A DNA stretch of 64,000 nt, taken from Hippasteria phrygiana. Its lineage: Eukaryota > Echinodermata > Asteroidea > Valvatida > Goniasteridae. The notes beneath the pieces were generated by a model. That model had not been told where the DNA came from, ran no database searches, and worked only from the letters and a program-made list of their open reading frames with translations. Location: positions 1 through 64,000 of the forward strand of contig JAZGUH010000616.1 in assembly GCA_037893225.1 (NCBI GenBank), in the 5' to 3' direction. The position numbers were made by a program, and so were the translations under genes. Positions 38,001-50,000 of the stretch are shown one piece after another (positions within the stretch are counted from its first letter, which is position 1; each line of letters begins with the position of its first letter).

Positions 38001-41000
38001 TTGCCAATAACTAAGATCGACGGCACCTCATGTAAGACGGTTGAGGAGACGTTGGCCCGCTGGCGTGAGCATTACAATTCCATGCTCAACCATCCTCCAG
38101 CCATACCTTGCCCCGACCTCACCGCACAGGCAACAGCCGCAACCCCCGCTACAGATGTTTCCTCAGACGCTCCCACCCTGGTCGAGGTACGTTGCGCTAT
38201 CAGAAAACTCAAGAATGGACGTGCTGCAGGACCCGACGGTATTCCCCCTGAACTGCTCAAGTGTGCTGAGGCCCCAATCAGTGTGGCCCTCCACGATCTC
38301 TTCCTCAAAGTATGGTCCTCAGGCAGAGTCCCTGCTGAATGGAGGGACGGTATCATCATCTCCCTGTACAAAGGAAAGGGTCATCGGAATCAGTGCAGCA
38401 GCTACAGGCCCATCACTTTGCTGTCAGTTCCCGGAAAGGTTTTCAGCCACGTCCTGTTATCTCGCTTAGAACCACTACTCACCCGTCACCGTCGCCCCCA
38501 GCAGTCCGGCTTTACAAAGCGCCGATCAACAATGGATGCAGTGCTTGCTCTTCGACTTCTGTCGGAACTACACCGCGAGTTCGGGAGACCTCTTCACGTT
38601 GCATATGTAGACATCAAGGCAGCCTTTGACTCGGTAGATCGGAATGCTCTGTGGCAGGCCCTGAAAGCTATCGGAGTCCCACCATTCTTGCTTCACCTGA
38701 TTCAGGCCTTGCACGAGGGAAGCACCTCCACCGTGCGTGTCGGAGATGATGTCTCAACCCCCTTTGTCACCACTTCAGGTGTCCGTCAGGGTTGCATCCT
38801 CGCCCCAACTTTATTCTGCTGTGCCATCGACTGGATCCTCAGCCGCTGTCAGTCAGATTTTGGAATAACAGTTGGAGACAAGTCCTTCACAGATCTGGAC
38901 TATGCCGACGACGCCGCTCTGTTCTTAGGAAAACCCAGTCAGTGGCCTATTCCATTCCAGAGGTTTGAGGAAGAAGCCGGGACGATGGGGATGCACGTGT
39001 CATGGGCCAAAACCAAGATCCAGAATTGCACCGGTGTCGGTCCGCCACTTGCCTCAGCTACTGTTATGGGCCAGCTTGTCAAAATCACGGAGAAGTTTAG
39101 GTATCTCGGCTGCGACATCAACTCCTCGGGCTACTCATCGCCTGACATTCTCCGACGAATAGGCCTCGCTTCATCAACCTTCGGCCAACTGGATCGGGTG
39201 TGGCGGAACAAACGCCTCAACGTCTCAACCAAGATGAGGATATACACGACTTGTGTCCTATACACGACTTGTTTTACTATACGGGTCGGAGACGTGGACG
39301 CTCCTAACTGAGGATGGGCGAAGGCTACAAGCCTTCAACATGCGGTGCCAACGGCGCATCCTCGGTGTCCGGTGGTCTGACTTCGTCACCAATATTACTA
39401 TTATGGAGACCACTGGCCCTGAGGACATCTGTGCAACAATTTCAAGAAGGCGTCATTCCCTCTTTGGCCACATCCGACGGCTGCTGGATGACACGCCAGC
39501 CCACACCGCCCTTAAGCTGAGTGTTGACGTACGAGGGGGACTCCTCCCTGACACCTCCTGGAGGAGACCCAGGGGCCGACCACGCAACACCTGGGTGCGC
39601 CAGCTGGAAGTTGACCACAAAACACAAGCACAACAGCTTTGGCAGTCTGCATTCGATCGTTTGGTCTGGGCGGCTCTACATCCCCCATGATGGATAAGGA
39701 GAATGATGATGATGATGAAGTCCGAAGGACAATGGAGGGACCGGGAACCAGTCCAATGACAGCCGTGTTGTGGCGGCGGGGAAGTTCTATTAAACGTGTT
39801 ACCGTTTGATAGAACCATGTTTTTTTGGCAATGCGGGTTCTTGTTGTGCGATGGGAGGAACAATTCAATGCACGTGATCGACGATCCACCAATCGAATGG
39901 CTGGGATTTATTCAGGTGTTGTATAATGATCAATGTCACCTTGACCAGCTCAGCTCAGTGTGTTAAATTGCAGCTGGGACTGAATACTCCTAAGGGAGCT
40001 GATGTTTCAGGAGTGATTTATGGGCCTGATGATCAGGGGTAATAAGGCCTAATGAAGCATCTTCAATGTCAAGACTGGTGGATATATGTACGCACACTTT
40101 ACCATGATTATAAAAACAGAACAGTCAACAGAACTGAGCTAATTTTACAAAACCTAACGCAAGTGCTAAAAATAAAAAAAATTAGCTGGCCTGACGTTTC
40201 GAACTTAAGCAAGTTCTTTCTCAAAGGCAAATGACAGAGTACAAGAAACAAACATGTAGGGAACACACATGCATGATGGGGTGGGTGGAGAAACACAAAA
40301 GAGGGATGCAAAGGAGCATGGCAGTGGGTAAACATCAAAGGGAGAGGAAAGGACAGCCAGGAAGACAGGAACAAAAGAAGTGTGGTTTGGGTAAGGATGA
40401 AGGAGGGGATGGATTAAGATGAATGTAGTTTGGGGGGGGGGGTTGAATTGAAGGTGGTAATAGGGCAAGAGAAGGAACAAAGAGAAGTGGCAAGGATACT
40501 AAAACTTAACTTATGTCACATTTTAGTTCACAAGTTTAGTTCACATTTATGAACACTTTTCAAATTTACTTCACAAAAGGAACGCAGTGCAAAAGTCGCC
40601 GACTTGTGCAACAAATTACAGTGTTACTTATGCAGTCATTTCAGGGGGTATAAGTTTGTCTGAACAAACTGTAAAGGCATGACTTAACTAGCTCAACTTT
40701 TGCATTGTAGAGCTTTCTGCCGTTCAAGTTATTTATTATATTCTGTAGATTATTTCTAAGAGGAATGAAATGAGCATCCGGTGCAGGTTATATGTACGGG
40801 AATGTACTAAAAGATGGCAAGGAAAAAGGGTACCAGTGACAATAGTTAAAGTAGCTGTCGTTCACACTTGGATACCAATGCACAGGTGTAACGTACGTTA
40901 CAAATCAACCACTGGTTAACCCAAGTTCCTTAAATTTGTCATGGCATAAGTTCCGCAGTGTCTCAAGAAATCGGCTGCAGGAGACACGACGGGTCAGCAT

Positions 41001-44000
41001 CTCACCTGGCTCGTCGTGGAATGAACGAGTCGGAGGGCCTGTAGGGTTTCCTGCGATGTCGGCGAAGGACCAGGCAGACCGACCCAACAACGATCACCAG
41101 GAGAGCCAGAACTGTCACAACCACCACGATGACCCAAACGGGGAAACCTTGGCTTGATTCATTGTCCGACTCTGTACCCAAAGGCACGACCAGTGGCCGG
41201 CAATCCAGCGTCGCAAGATTTTCTACGGAGAGTCAAGAAAATAAAAGAGGATCTGTTCATTGAAGGACCACACTGCCTTTCAGGCAAGAAAGTATTCATC
41301 CCATAATTGCTATAATTGTATTGCTATAACAATGTGCCGTTTGTCTAAGAATCACTGACACAAAACAATGCATACTATCCGGTTTCCAATGATCTGACTT
41401 TTCCGAAACAAACTTTTTGGCAACAATTTTAAGACAAACGGCGTGTTTTTAAGCGATGGTCTTTCCAACCATAGCAATTTCAGGACCAACATTTTTTAAA
41501 GCTCAATTGGGTGCCTCCAAGGCAATAACGTGTGGTTGGGTTGGGTTGAGTTTGTATATGCCGGCAATCGTGGACCTAGGACAAAAGAATTCGGGCGTAG
41601 ACAAAGGGGTCCAAGTTTGACCTAACGTCCACGATTAAAAATAGTGTACAAAACCAATGGGAGGCCTTCCGAAAAAGTTAAAGTATAAACAAAAGAGGAA
41701 CAATAGGAGGTCCACGATTGCACCCGTTTACATGACTGGGTGGGTTGGGTTGGGTTGGGTTGCCAGTTGCCAGTTGCCAGTTGTAAAAGGTCAGATAAAA
41801 ACTCTCATAATCCATTTTCATTCATGTTCGTCCTTCGTGATGATACAAGTGCATCAACGACTGACTTCCTTTGGACCTCAAGTCTAGCATGATTACAGAA
41901 GATTGGGAACAACAAACGAACTTACCCGGGCACACGCATGAGTACTTGCCAATATCCGGTATGCAGACGCCCCCATCGTTACAGGGATTAGGCTCACAAA
42001 CACTGCTGTCTATGTCACAGTTTGGGCCTGTGGGACGAAACAAACAACCTTCTGTAACAACTTTACGACTTAGCGTTTTTATTTGTTGGCAGTCAAACTG
42101 CAAACCTTTTCTTTTATTTCTCATACATCTGACTGCCAAACTTTGTAATTTTACAAATCCAGTCCCTAACAAATATACTGAGGGATCATGTTTGCATATC
42201 GTGGCATTTTTGACATGCAAATAACACATGATTTTACAAAAACTTTCTCGTCCTTTCACGAAGCAGACGGAGAAAATAGAATGTGTGCACTTTCCGGACT
42301 TCACATGTTTTATGTCGTGGAGGGTGGGGGTTGCTTAGCTGGTAAAAACCCTTATGAGTTGGGGCAAAAGTGTGCCATGTTAGGAGTTTCCACAAAGCGA
42401 ATTCGCACTTACCCGTAAATGGTGGCTCGCAAGGCTTGCAGTTCTCACCTCCATAGCCGAATGCACAGCCAGAGCAGTCCAGTAGGAACGGATCCGTGCA
42501 GCGGCATTCATGTGTATCATTAGGTAACGGGACGCAGGTACCTCCATGTGCACAGGCCACCTTGTCACAGACGGTCGGGTTCAACTCACAGAAGTACCCT
42601 AAATTACCATATCATTCAAATAATCAACCAAGCTGTTGATTAGCCAGTATTCCAGTCAATCAATTTAATTAGGGATAAATCGACCTCTTAATATCAAATG
42701 ATATATAAATTAAAACAAGCTATTACTTAACAGAGTCATTCAATCAAGCACTTGTGGAACTCCACTTCCATCAATGCATTATTCAATGGCAATAAATAAT
42801 CTAAATCAGTTACATTAATCTATTCAATAAATCAATCAATCCTGTCAGCGAATTAATCAGTCAAAATGCACTTTAATAATTAACCACTGATCAAACAAAT
42901 GAAACAAGAAATAAAACCAAATATAATTTTTGAATTATCAGCCATAACTACCCTATATATCAAAACCTATCAAGTGACAGGTTGAAACTTGGGCTGACGA
43001 TATTGATTTTTTTCGTAGTCGATTTGTTTACCTCGCGATATCGCCGATATGGCGATAAAATCGTCAACAATCTTCAGCATGATTAAAATGTCGCAAAAGT
43101 TCGTTCATAACTATATAATCGTCGAACGTGTTTGTCGCCAGTCATTGTTTGAGGCCGTTCTTAGGCCAGCCATCAATATTGAGAAACAGCGTAGTCTAAG
43201 CTTAGTCTGCGGATATCTGGATCAAAGCCTTTTCTTTGTTACCGCCACCAGCCAGAGCCATTACCCTATACACACAGACTATTGTTACCTAACATATCCC
43301 CCTAGATTTCTTAAAAGAATTCCTGAGATTCCGGGAACACAATGACCGAAACAAGGGGGGGGGGGGGGGGGGGGGGGGTCCCTTGCCCACATATCGTGCT
43401 TCAAATGGCCAGAGCTGGGCTGGCTAATTTGCATGTGAATGAAACTAAATATTACAATGAAGTGCGGAGTACGCTGATTGTACACTTTAGATATTTAGAA
43501 TGTTTTAATAGATTTTGCATCTTATCACAGATTTACTGACAGCTTGTCCATTATTATAAACTTAGATTTTAAACCGAAACAATTGTTTTCTCCCCTATTT
43601 ATATTTATTTCTGCGAGTTGTTAATCACATACAAATTTTATTAAGTGAATTAGCATTATAAAAGAATGATCCCCAACCGAAAAAGAATGTTCGCTAAAAC
43701 TTCTAGAGTTTTTAACCACAAGATTTTGTCAGATGAGAAAATATAAGTAGGCCACTGTCTGTTAATAATCGGTATGTTCGATGTGACCAGAGAATTTCCC
43801 GTAGACGATTTTTAATATTTGTAATGAAACATTCAGGATGACTTTGAAATGCTGGTAGTGGAGCACCACATGGCTGGATTTGTGCAATATTTCGATCTCT
43901 CCATCACCCAGTGCCCACTGGATAAATGTACTCTCCAGATGCCACCTGTGGTTGGCATGTATACATTTTGTTACATGGTATTACAATGTATAAATAATTG

Positions 44001-47000
44001 TATATCTCGCAAAAGTTGAGCTGTCAATCACTTTATAATGTTTCAGGGCTAGGGGTGCAGGATATTTTATTTCAGACATACTTTTCTTTCAGGGCGAATG
44101 AATACTGATATTGTAATGAGTACTGATTTGTTTAAACATACATGTAGCTTGTCGGAACAGGTGAGCATTAATATTCCAAGCAAAGGATACAATAATCCAT
44201 CCTTCCGTTTAATTCAGCCACGGGAGGGTAAACATTATTCTCCTTGCTCGATGGATTTATTTAATCAGCTATGTGTCCCCTTTGTGTTATATTTGTTCTG
44301 CTTGCTCTAATTTTTCTGGTGATTTTCACGGCAAGGTTGCGTTCAGCCCGCCCACTCGACTATCGATGGGTACCACCAGCGAATTGTGTAGATACCAACA
44401 GTCAATCCGCGTGAACCAGCTGATTTATTTAGAGCTTATCAGCACTAGGAGGCACGAACCACGTGCGAGCAGCCCCAAGTGCAGAGAAGCATTTCTCAAT
44501 GAATGGTTGAAATGGATACGCACATAATTTGCATAGATTTAAATATGGCCCAGTCTACACAAAATCACATTTTGCGAAGTTTTTAGGTTAACTTTATGAA
44601 AATTACACTGGGGGTAACACAAAGGGTAACACCAGTGGTTAAGTTTTGAAAACAACTTCTTTGCAATACAATCGGCATAATTTGGTCTAATTGCGGTGAA
44701 AATTTGCATTTTTTTTCGGATCGCTTGTTCAATGTCATTTGGGGATTTTCTTAAAACATCCCCCGCAGTACGAATCACCGAGCCACCAAATGGTCAATTA
44801 TCTTATTTACACTATAAATGAATGTGATTTTTTTCACACAGGTTCTCGGAAGGCACTGAGTATACTTCATATATTACGTCAGGACAGGGCAAAAAGAGAA
44901 AACATCTGTATTAAGTTACATCATCCCCCGACACAAACATTCCATCTTCTGACTATAAATAAAAAGTTCGAAAGGATGATGTCACTTCGACTTGAACCTC
45001 GCTTACAAGGAAATCAATTTTAGCGAATTTGCTGGTAAAAAGAAAGTATCACCGATTTTTTAAGGGAAAATAGGGGTTCCGAAAAAAAATCGCCAATTTT
45101 GAAAACGATATTAGCGATATCTCAATTTTTTTATTTAAAAAAACATGTAGCCGATTTCGATTTTTGGGCAGCGAATATCGCATCATCGCGATGTTATCGT
45201 CGTATCGCCCAGCACTAGTTGAAACACACACAAGCTGTGAGATTTGGTGGTTAGATTTTATAGGCTGTGATACTTATAACTATAGGAGGGTTAATAAATG
45301 AAGCCATTGATTTATTGACCAATGTATTGAACGGTTTTAGATTTTCCAATGAACAAATAAATAAATCAAGTAATCAATTAATAGAGTGACATCTTAGACA
45401 TAATAAAGTACACCAGGACAAACTGAAACTCATTATAAAAATTTAGACTTTAGAATTTTCCTCATTTTTAGAGAACATTTTTAGGCAGTGTGGGGGATCA
45501 CTCAATGAGGATACATTTTTATCACATAGCATCGTCAAACAAAAAAAGAGAAACCGACTAGGTAATTTAATCAATTTTTTAAGTGAACAAAGACATTTTG
45601 AGAATTTGTTTTGTTAGGCAAAAAAATATAATGTGGTTATCATCAACCTTAAGAGGAGGTTCCTTTGTCTTTTTCTTTCCAAAATGGCCACCACGCTTAG
45701 TGTCCAAGATGACCATTGAACTTTTTCAAACCAAAATGGCTAACAACATTCCTGGGCTAGCCATATATTTCCTTTTCCCCTTTCTATATACTTTCCTCTT
45801 TAAAGTATTTCTGTTACAAAACAGTACAACAAAAACCAATGTAGGCAGTCTTTTGATAAAAAAAGTAGTTTCAGATGCTGAACATGTTATTTTTAATGGT
45901 CTTTCACAAAAATCTACATTTTTTCAAAAAAATTCAAAACAATTAAGTAATCCTAAGTTTAAGTTTGTTCTGGACACTAAACATGTTTGTCTTCAACTGG
46001 CCATGTAAAAAAATAATTTTCTTCACTGTAAATATTTGAAAATAATGCAAATTAATACTCATTTTAGGCTTACCTTCGTAGGGACTCCTACAGTCGCAAG
46101 TGTACAGCCCGATACGGTCAACGCACATGGCACCATTTTGACACTGATGGTCAGCGCATTCGTCTGTGTTTCCGTCACACAAAGGCCCCTCAAATCCCCG
46201 CTTACACTCACAGGTGTAGCTGTCACGGTTCACGTTGTTTGTGCACTTCACTGTGCCTGGAATACAAGATCACACAAAACAAAGATGATGTGATGCCAGT
46301 TGGAAACGTTAGTCGAGTTGGCCTGTGCAGTTCTGTAGGAAGGTTGGGTGGGAAGGGGCCGTGATATACAGTGTTCGTACAAGCACTGCCTTATGGGGTA
46401 AAATGCACAAAGGGTAACAATGGGACCCTGTAAGGCAGTCTTTAGAAATCTAGGGACCCTGTAAGGAAAACGCTGTGGAGTTTGAGATTTCAATAAGAAC
46501 AAAGGAGAACAATAGTAGACTATACATGGTACAGTGTTTGTGGACAAACACAGGGCTGTTTTGTTTTTTGATTAAAATGAAATTTCAAAAATTTGTAAAA
46601 ATATAAAAAAAATTGCCGATGATGTCATCATGACATCATTTCAGATTTTGCATGCTAGTGACAGTATCCACCTACCCACCAATTTTCATGACGATTGGAC
46701 CTATCCTTATATGTGTTTTAAAAAAGCACATTTTTGATGATGTCATCATGACGTCACACATTTTCTCCCTTTTAGGGGATATCTTTGAGACATACCAAAG
46801 CTATAACAAAAAGAATTTTGAAAATATCTTGTTTTGTTCGCTAGATATATTGAAAAAAAATGTACGATTTTAAAATTTCAAAAATTCATAAAAAATCACG
46901 TGATGACGTCATCATGACCTCATTTCAGATTTTGCATGCTAGTGACAGTATCTACCTACCCACCACTTTTCATGACGATCGAACCTATCCTTATATGTGT

Positions 47001-50000
47001 TTTAAAAAAGCACATTTTTGATGACGTCATCATGACGTCACACATTTTTTTCCCTTTTAGGGCATATCTTTGAGACATACCAAAGCTATAACAAAAAGAA
47101 TTTTGAAAATATCTTGTTTTGTTCGCTAGATATATTAAAAGGAATGTTACGATTTTCAAATTTCAAAATTTCATAAAAAATCACGTGATGACGTCATCAT
47201 GACGTAAATGTTCGGCATACATTCTGAGCAGTTAGTCTAAGTGTCTGCCAAGTTTAAAGCCAATTGGCACCATAAAAGTAGCCAAAGTGCCGGTAAGAAA
47301 GAAAACGTGTACAAATGCTATGGGCATTTGGCTGAAAAAGAAAAAGAAGAAAAAAAAAAAAAATCTTAACGAAAACAAGGGCTGTTTTGGAAAAGTTTCC
47401 AAAACAGCCAAAAAGTAAGGGTGGCCAATATAGTGGGACCCCGTAAGTATGCATATGTGATAATGTGTGTTCTCAAATGTGTAGAAGCCATTTGGCTTTT
47501 TTCAAGGGGGCACTGAAAGTAAATGAACTCGGGGGTGAGATTTGTCAGGATTTTTCTTGATTTCAGGATTTTTAGTCGGAATTTCAGAATTTTAAAAGAA
47601 TCTCTTTTGCAATCTGGAATTCCTGAGGTGTTGTCCTAAAGGTGTTTTTACCTGTAAAGGTGAATATAGACACATAAAAACTGATATTTTAAGGGGTGTC
47701 TTTAGGCAAGTACAAATAATGTTAACTACATACTGTGCAGTATACCTATGGCACATTCTTAGGACTTGGGACAGATTGGGGCATCATAGCTCCATGTAAA
47801 GTAATGGTGCCAAGGCTCAACAATCCTGAATCTATCAAAATACAACACAACGAGGTGTTGGATTTTGGCAGATTTGGGATGGTTTAGGGTTTATACTACA
47901 AGAAAACAGGGAATTATTTCTGCCGTGAAAGTGACTTTTGAGAGTTGTTTTTATCAAGTCCCGTCTAGCCTGCTGGGTGACACTTGTCTACAAATTGTAA
48001 AATTCAAAAAAATATGTCAAAACACAGAATCCCCTTTTTAGTCTAGTGCTATGTAATTCGGGCAGGTTTTGTCTACAATTAAGCCGTGTCCGCACTGGAC
48101 TTATTTTTCGGAAGGTTTTACCGAGACGATGGTAAAATGAAAAATGGTCAAATGTGACCACTGTCCGCACTTGGACTTTCGACACGGGAAAATTTTACCG
48201 AGACCGTGGGAGAAGTAACCGAGCTGTCAATATAAGGACGCATGGGGGCGCTTTGCGTGACCTTTCTACATTGACACGATTGACCCAAATCACGCGTGCC
48301 TTTTCATTTTTCCGGCTGATGTGTACATATAGGACTACATCGATTAGCACCAATCAAACTTCTGACTGTATCAATAATAATATCTGCCATGATTGCAGAC
48401 AAAAAAGGAACAACGCACTGGAATTTGGAAACTTGCCACGTGCACCGCACCGCGGTGAAGCAATGCAAAGCGCATATGCGTGGTGTCCCAGTGTAGCATG
48501 ACCTCGCGCTCGGTCCGGATGTACGCTTTCCTGAGCCGCTTTTACCGACTCGCACTGTCCGCACTGGACTTATCGTCTCGGGAAAAGTTACCTGGTCAGT
48601 TTTCCTGGGCAGCAGTTGGCCGGTAGAAGTAACCGCTGGACTCAGGAAAAGTAACTGAGAGGAAAACGTCCTAGGCTGTCCGCACTGGACTTAAAATGGG
48701 AAAAGTACCCATCGTCTCGGTAAGTTTTACCAAAATAAGTCCAGTGCGGACAGGGCTTTAGTCCTGAAACTTTGAACAGCTTTGATTTTTCTCTCACCTA
48801 GCGGATTGCATTGGTGCTGTAGGCAGCTGTCTATCTCCACGGTGCAATCCGTCCCCGTCCAGCCCGGCAGGCACCAACAGGTGAAGTTACGGATACCACC
48901 AAACCCGTTGGTACACTGCCCAGGGGCCGAGTGGAGAGAGTGGCAGGGGAATGGTGTACACTCGTCAGTGTCGGTGCACGTAAAGCCATCACCTAGTATG
49001 GATGACAGAATTATTTATCAGATACAACCATTAAAGATGCTATGTCTGTGCTTTGGGGAGTATCACTCTGAAAAAATACATTTTAAATTTGAATTGCTAA
49101 TTTGTTTCATACCTGTGAATCCTGGTCGACAAGTGCAGAACCCGCGCAGGCAGGTCGCGTAGGGACTGCAGTATCCAGGCCGGCTGCAGCGGTCATCAGA
49201 GGTCACCCGGATCGTGATGACCTGCTTGAAGCTCAGGAAGGTCGGGTCGGTCACCTGAATGAAGAGGCTCAGCACGTTGGTGGTCCAGGCATCCAGCCGC
49301 TTGGCCAGTATCAGCCGGTTACTGCTGATGTCAAAGAAGCTGTGAGAGTCCTCACCCAGGAAGAAGCTGAATGCAAACCCGCCAGTGGAATCCGGATCCT
49401 CGGCCACGAGCATCCCAATGGCCTGGTTGACCGCCAGGGTCTCGGGGATGGTCACCGTGGTGTTGCCGTCCACCGTCAGGGCCGTGGGAGGCTCCGGCGC
49501 ATTGGTGACGACGATGTCAAAGTTCTTGACCAGCTCCAGGTCAGTGCCGAGTTCAGAGACTTTAACCTGGACCGTGATGAGCGGGGTGACTTCGTGGTCT
49601 AGGTAGCGCTGGACGAGGACCCTGTGTCGTTGGATGTAGAATGGTGTCCCGTGGGAGATCATACTGTACACATAAGTAGATTGGGTGCCGTCGGGATCAT
49701 TTATGGACAACTCACCTGAAATGGCAAAATGACAAGATGAATATTTACACAGGTTAATAGAATAAATCTTGGGGATCCTTAACCCACTATTTTGTTCAAG
49801 AAGATTAGCTGAGCAACATATTTTGGACGTTGTACTCTCCAATACATTAACGGGCCATGGCCACAGCATGAAAAAAAGGAGCACCTGGCCGGTTGTTGCC
49901 TATACGCACATTCTTGCACGTACTCAATCTATTGTTTGTCTATTGTTTGCTGCACAAGCCCGTATTGGCATACCAGCACCCCATTAATAACAGGGGTTAA

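Larger units (their letters stand above)
35810..39926 (-). mobile_element. TIR element, family 2 copy B, split by a LINE
   Basis: Reverse-orientation relative of 13455-14164. The hairpin end is at 35813-35976, the coding relic at 35985-36262, and the other end at 39718-39926 with the small GTTCTAT-type palindrome and the terminus TTCAGGTGTTGTATAA. About 3.4 kb of LINE (36313-39717) sits between homologous halves. About 12 bases present in copy A are missing at the insertion point. Confidence 0.78.
35027..41005. other. Last intron of the cadherin gene (6 kb), filled with nested mobile elements
   Basis: The intron contains a Harbinger-like MITE split by a tRNA-like retroposon (35139-35798), a TIR element split by a LINE (35810-39926), and about 1 kb of unassigned sequence. 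In the latter, 40130-40230 resembles a dispersed repeat tail and a G11 run lies at 40432-40442. No host exon is seen. Confidence 0.8.

Noticed and set aside
49102..49602. A 166-codon plus-strand frame
   Set aside because: It is the antisense shadow of cadherin exon 15.
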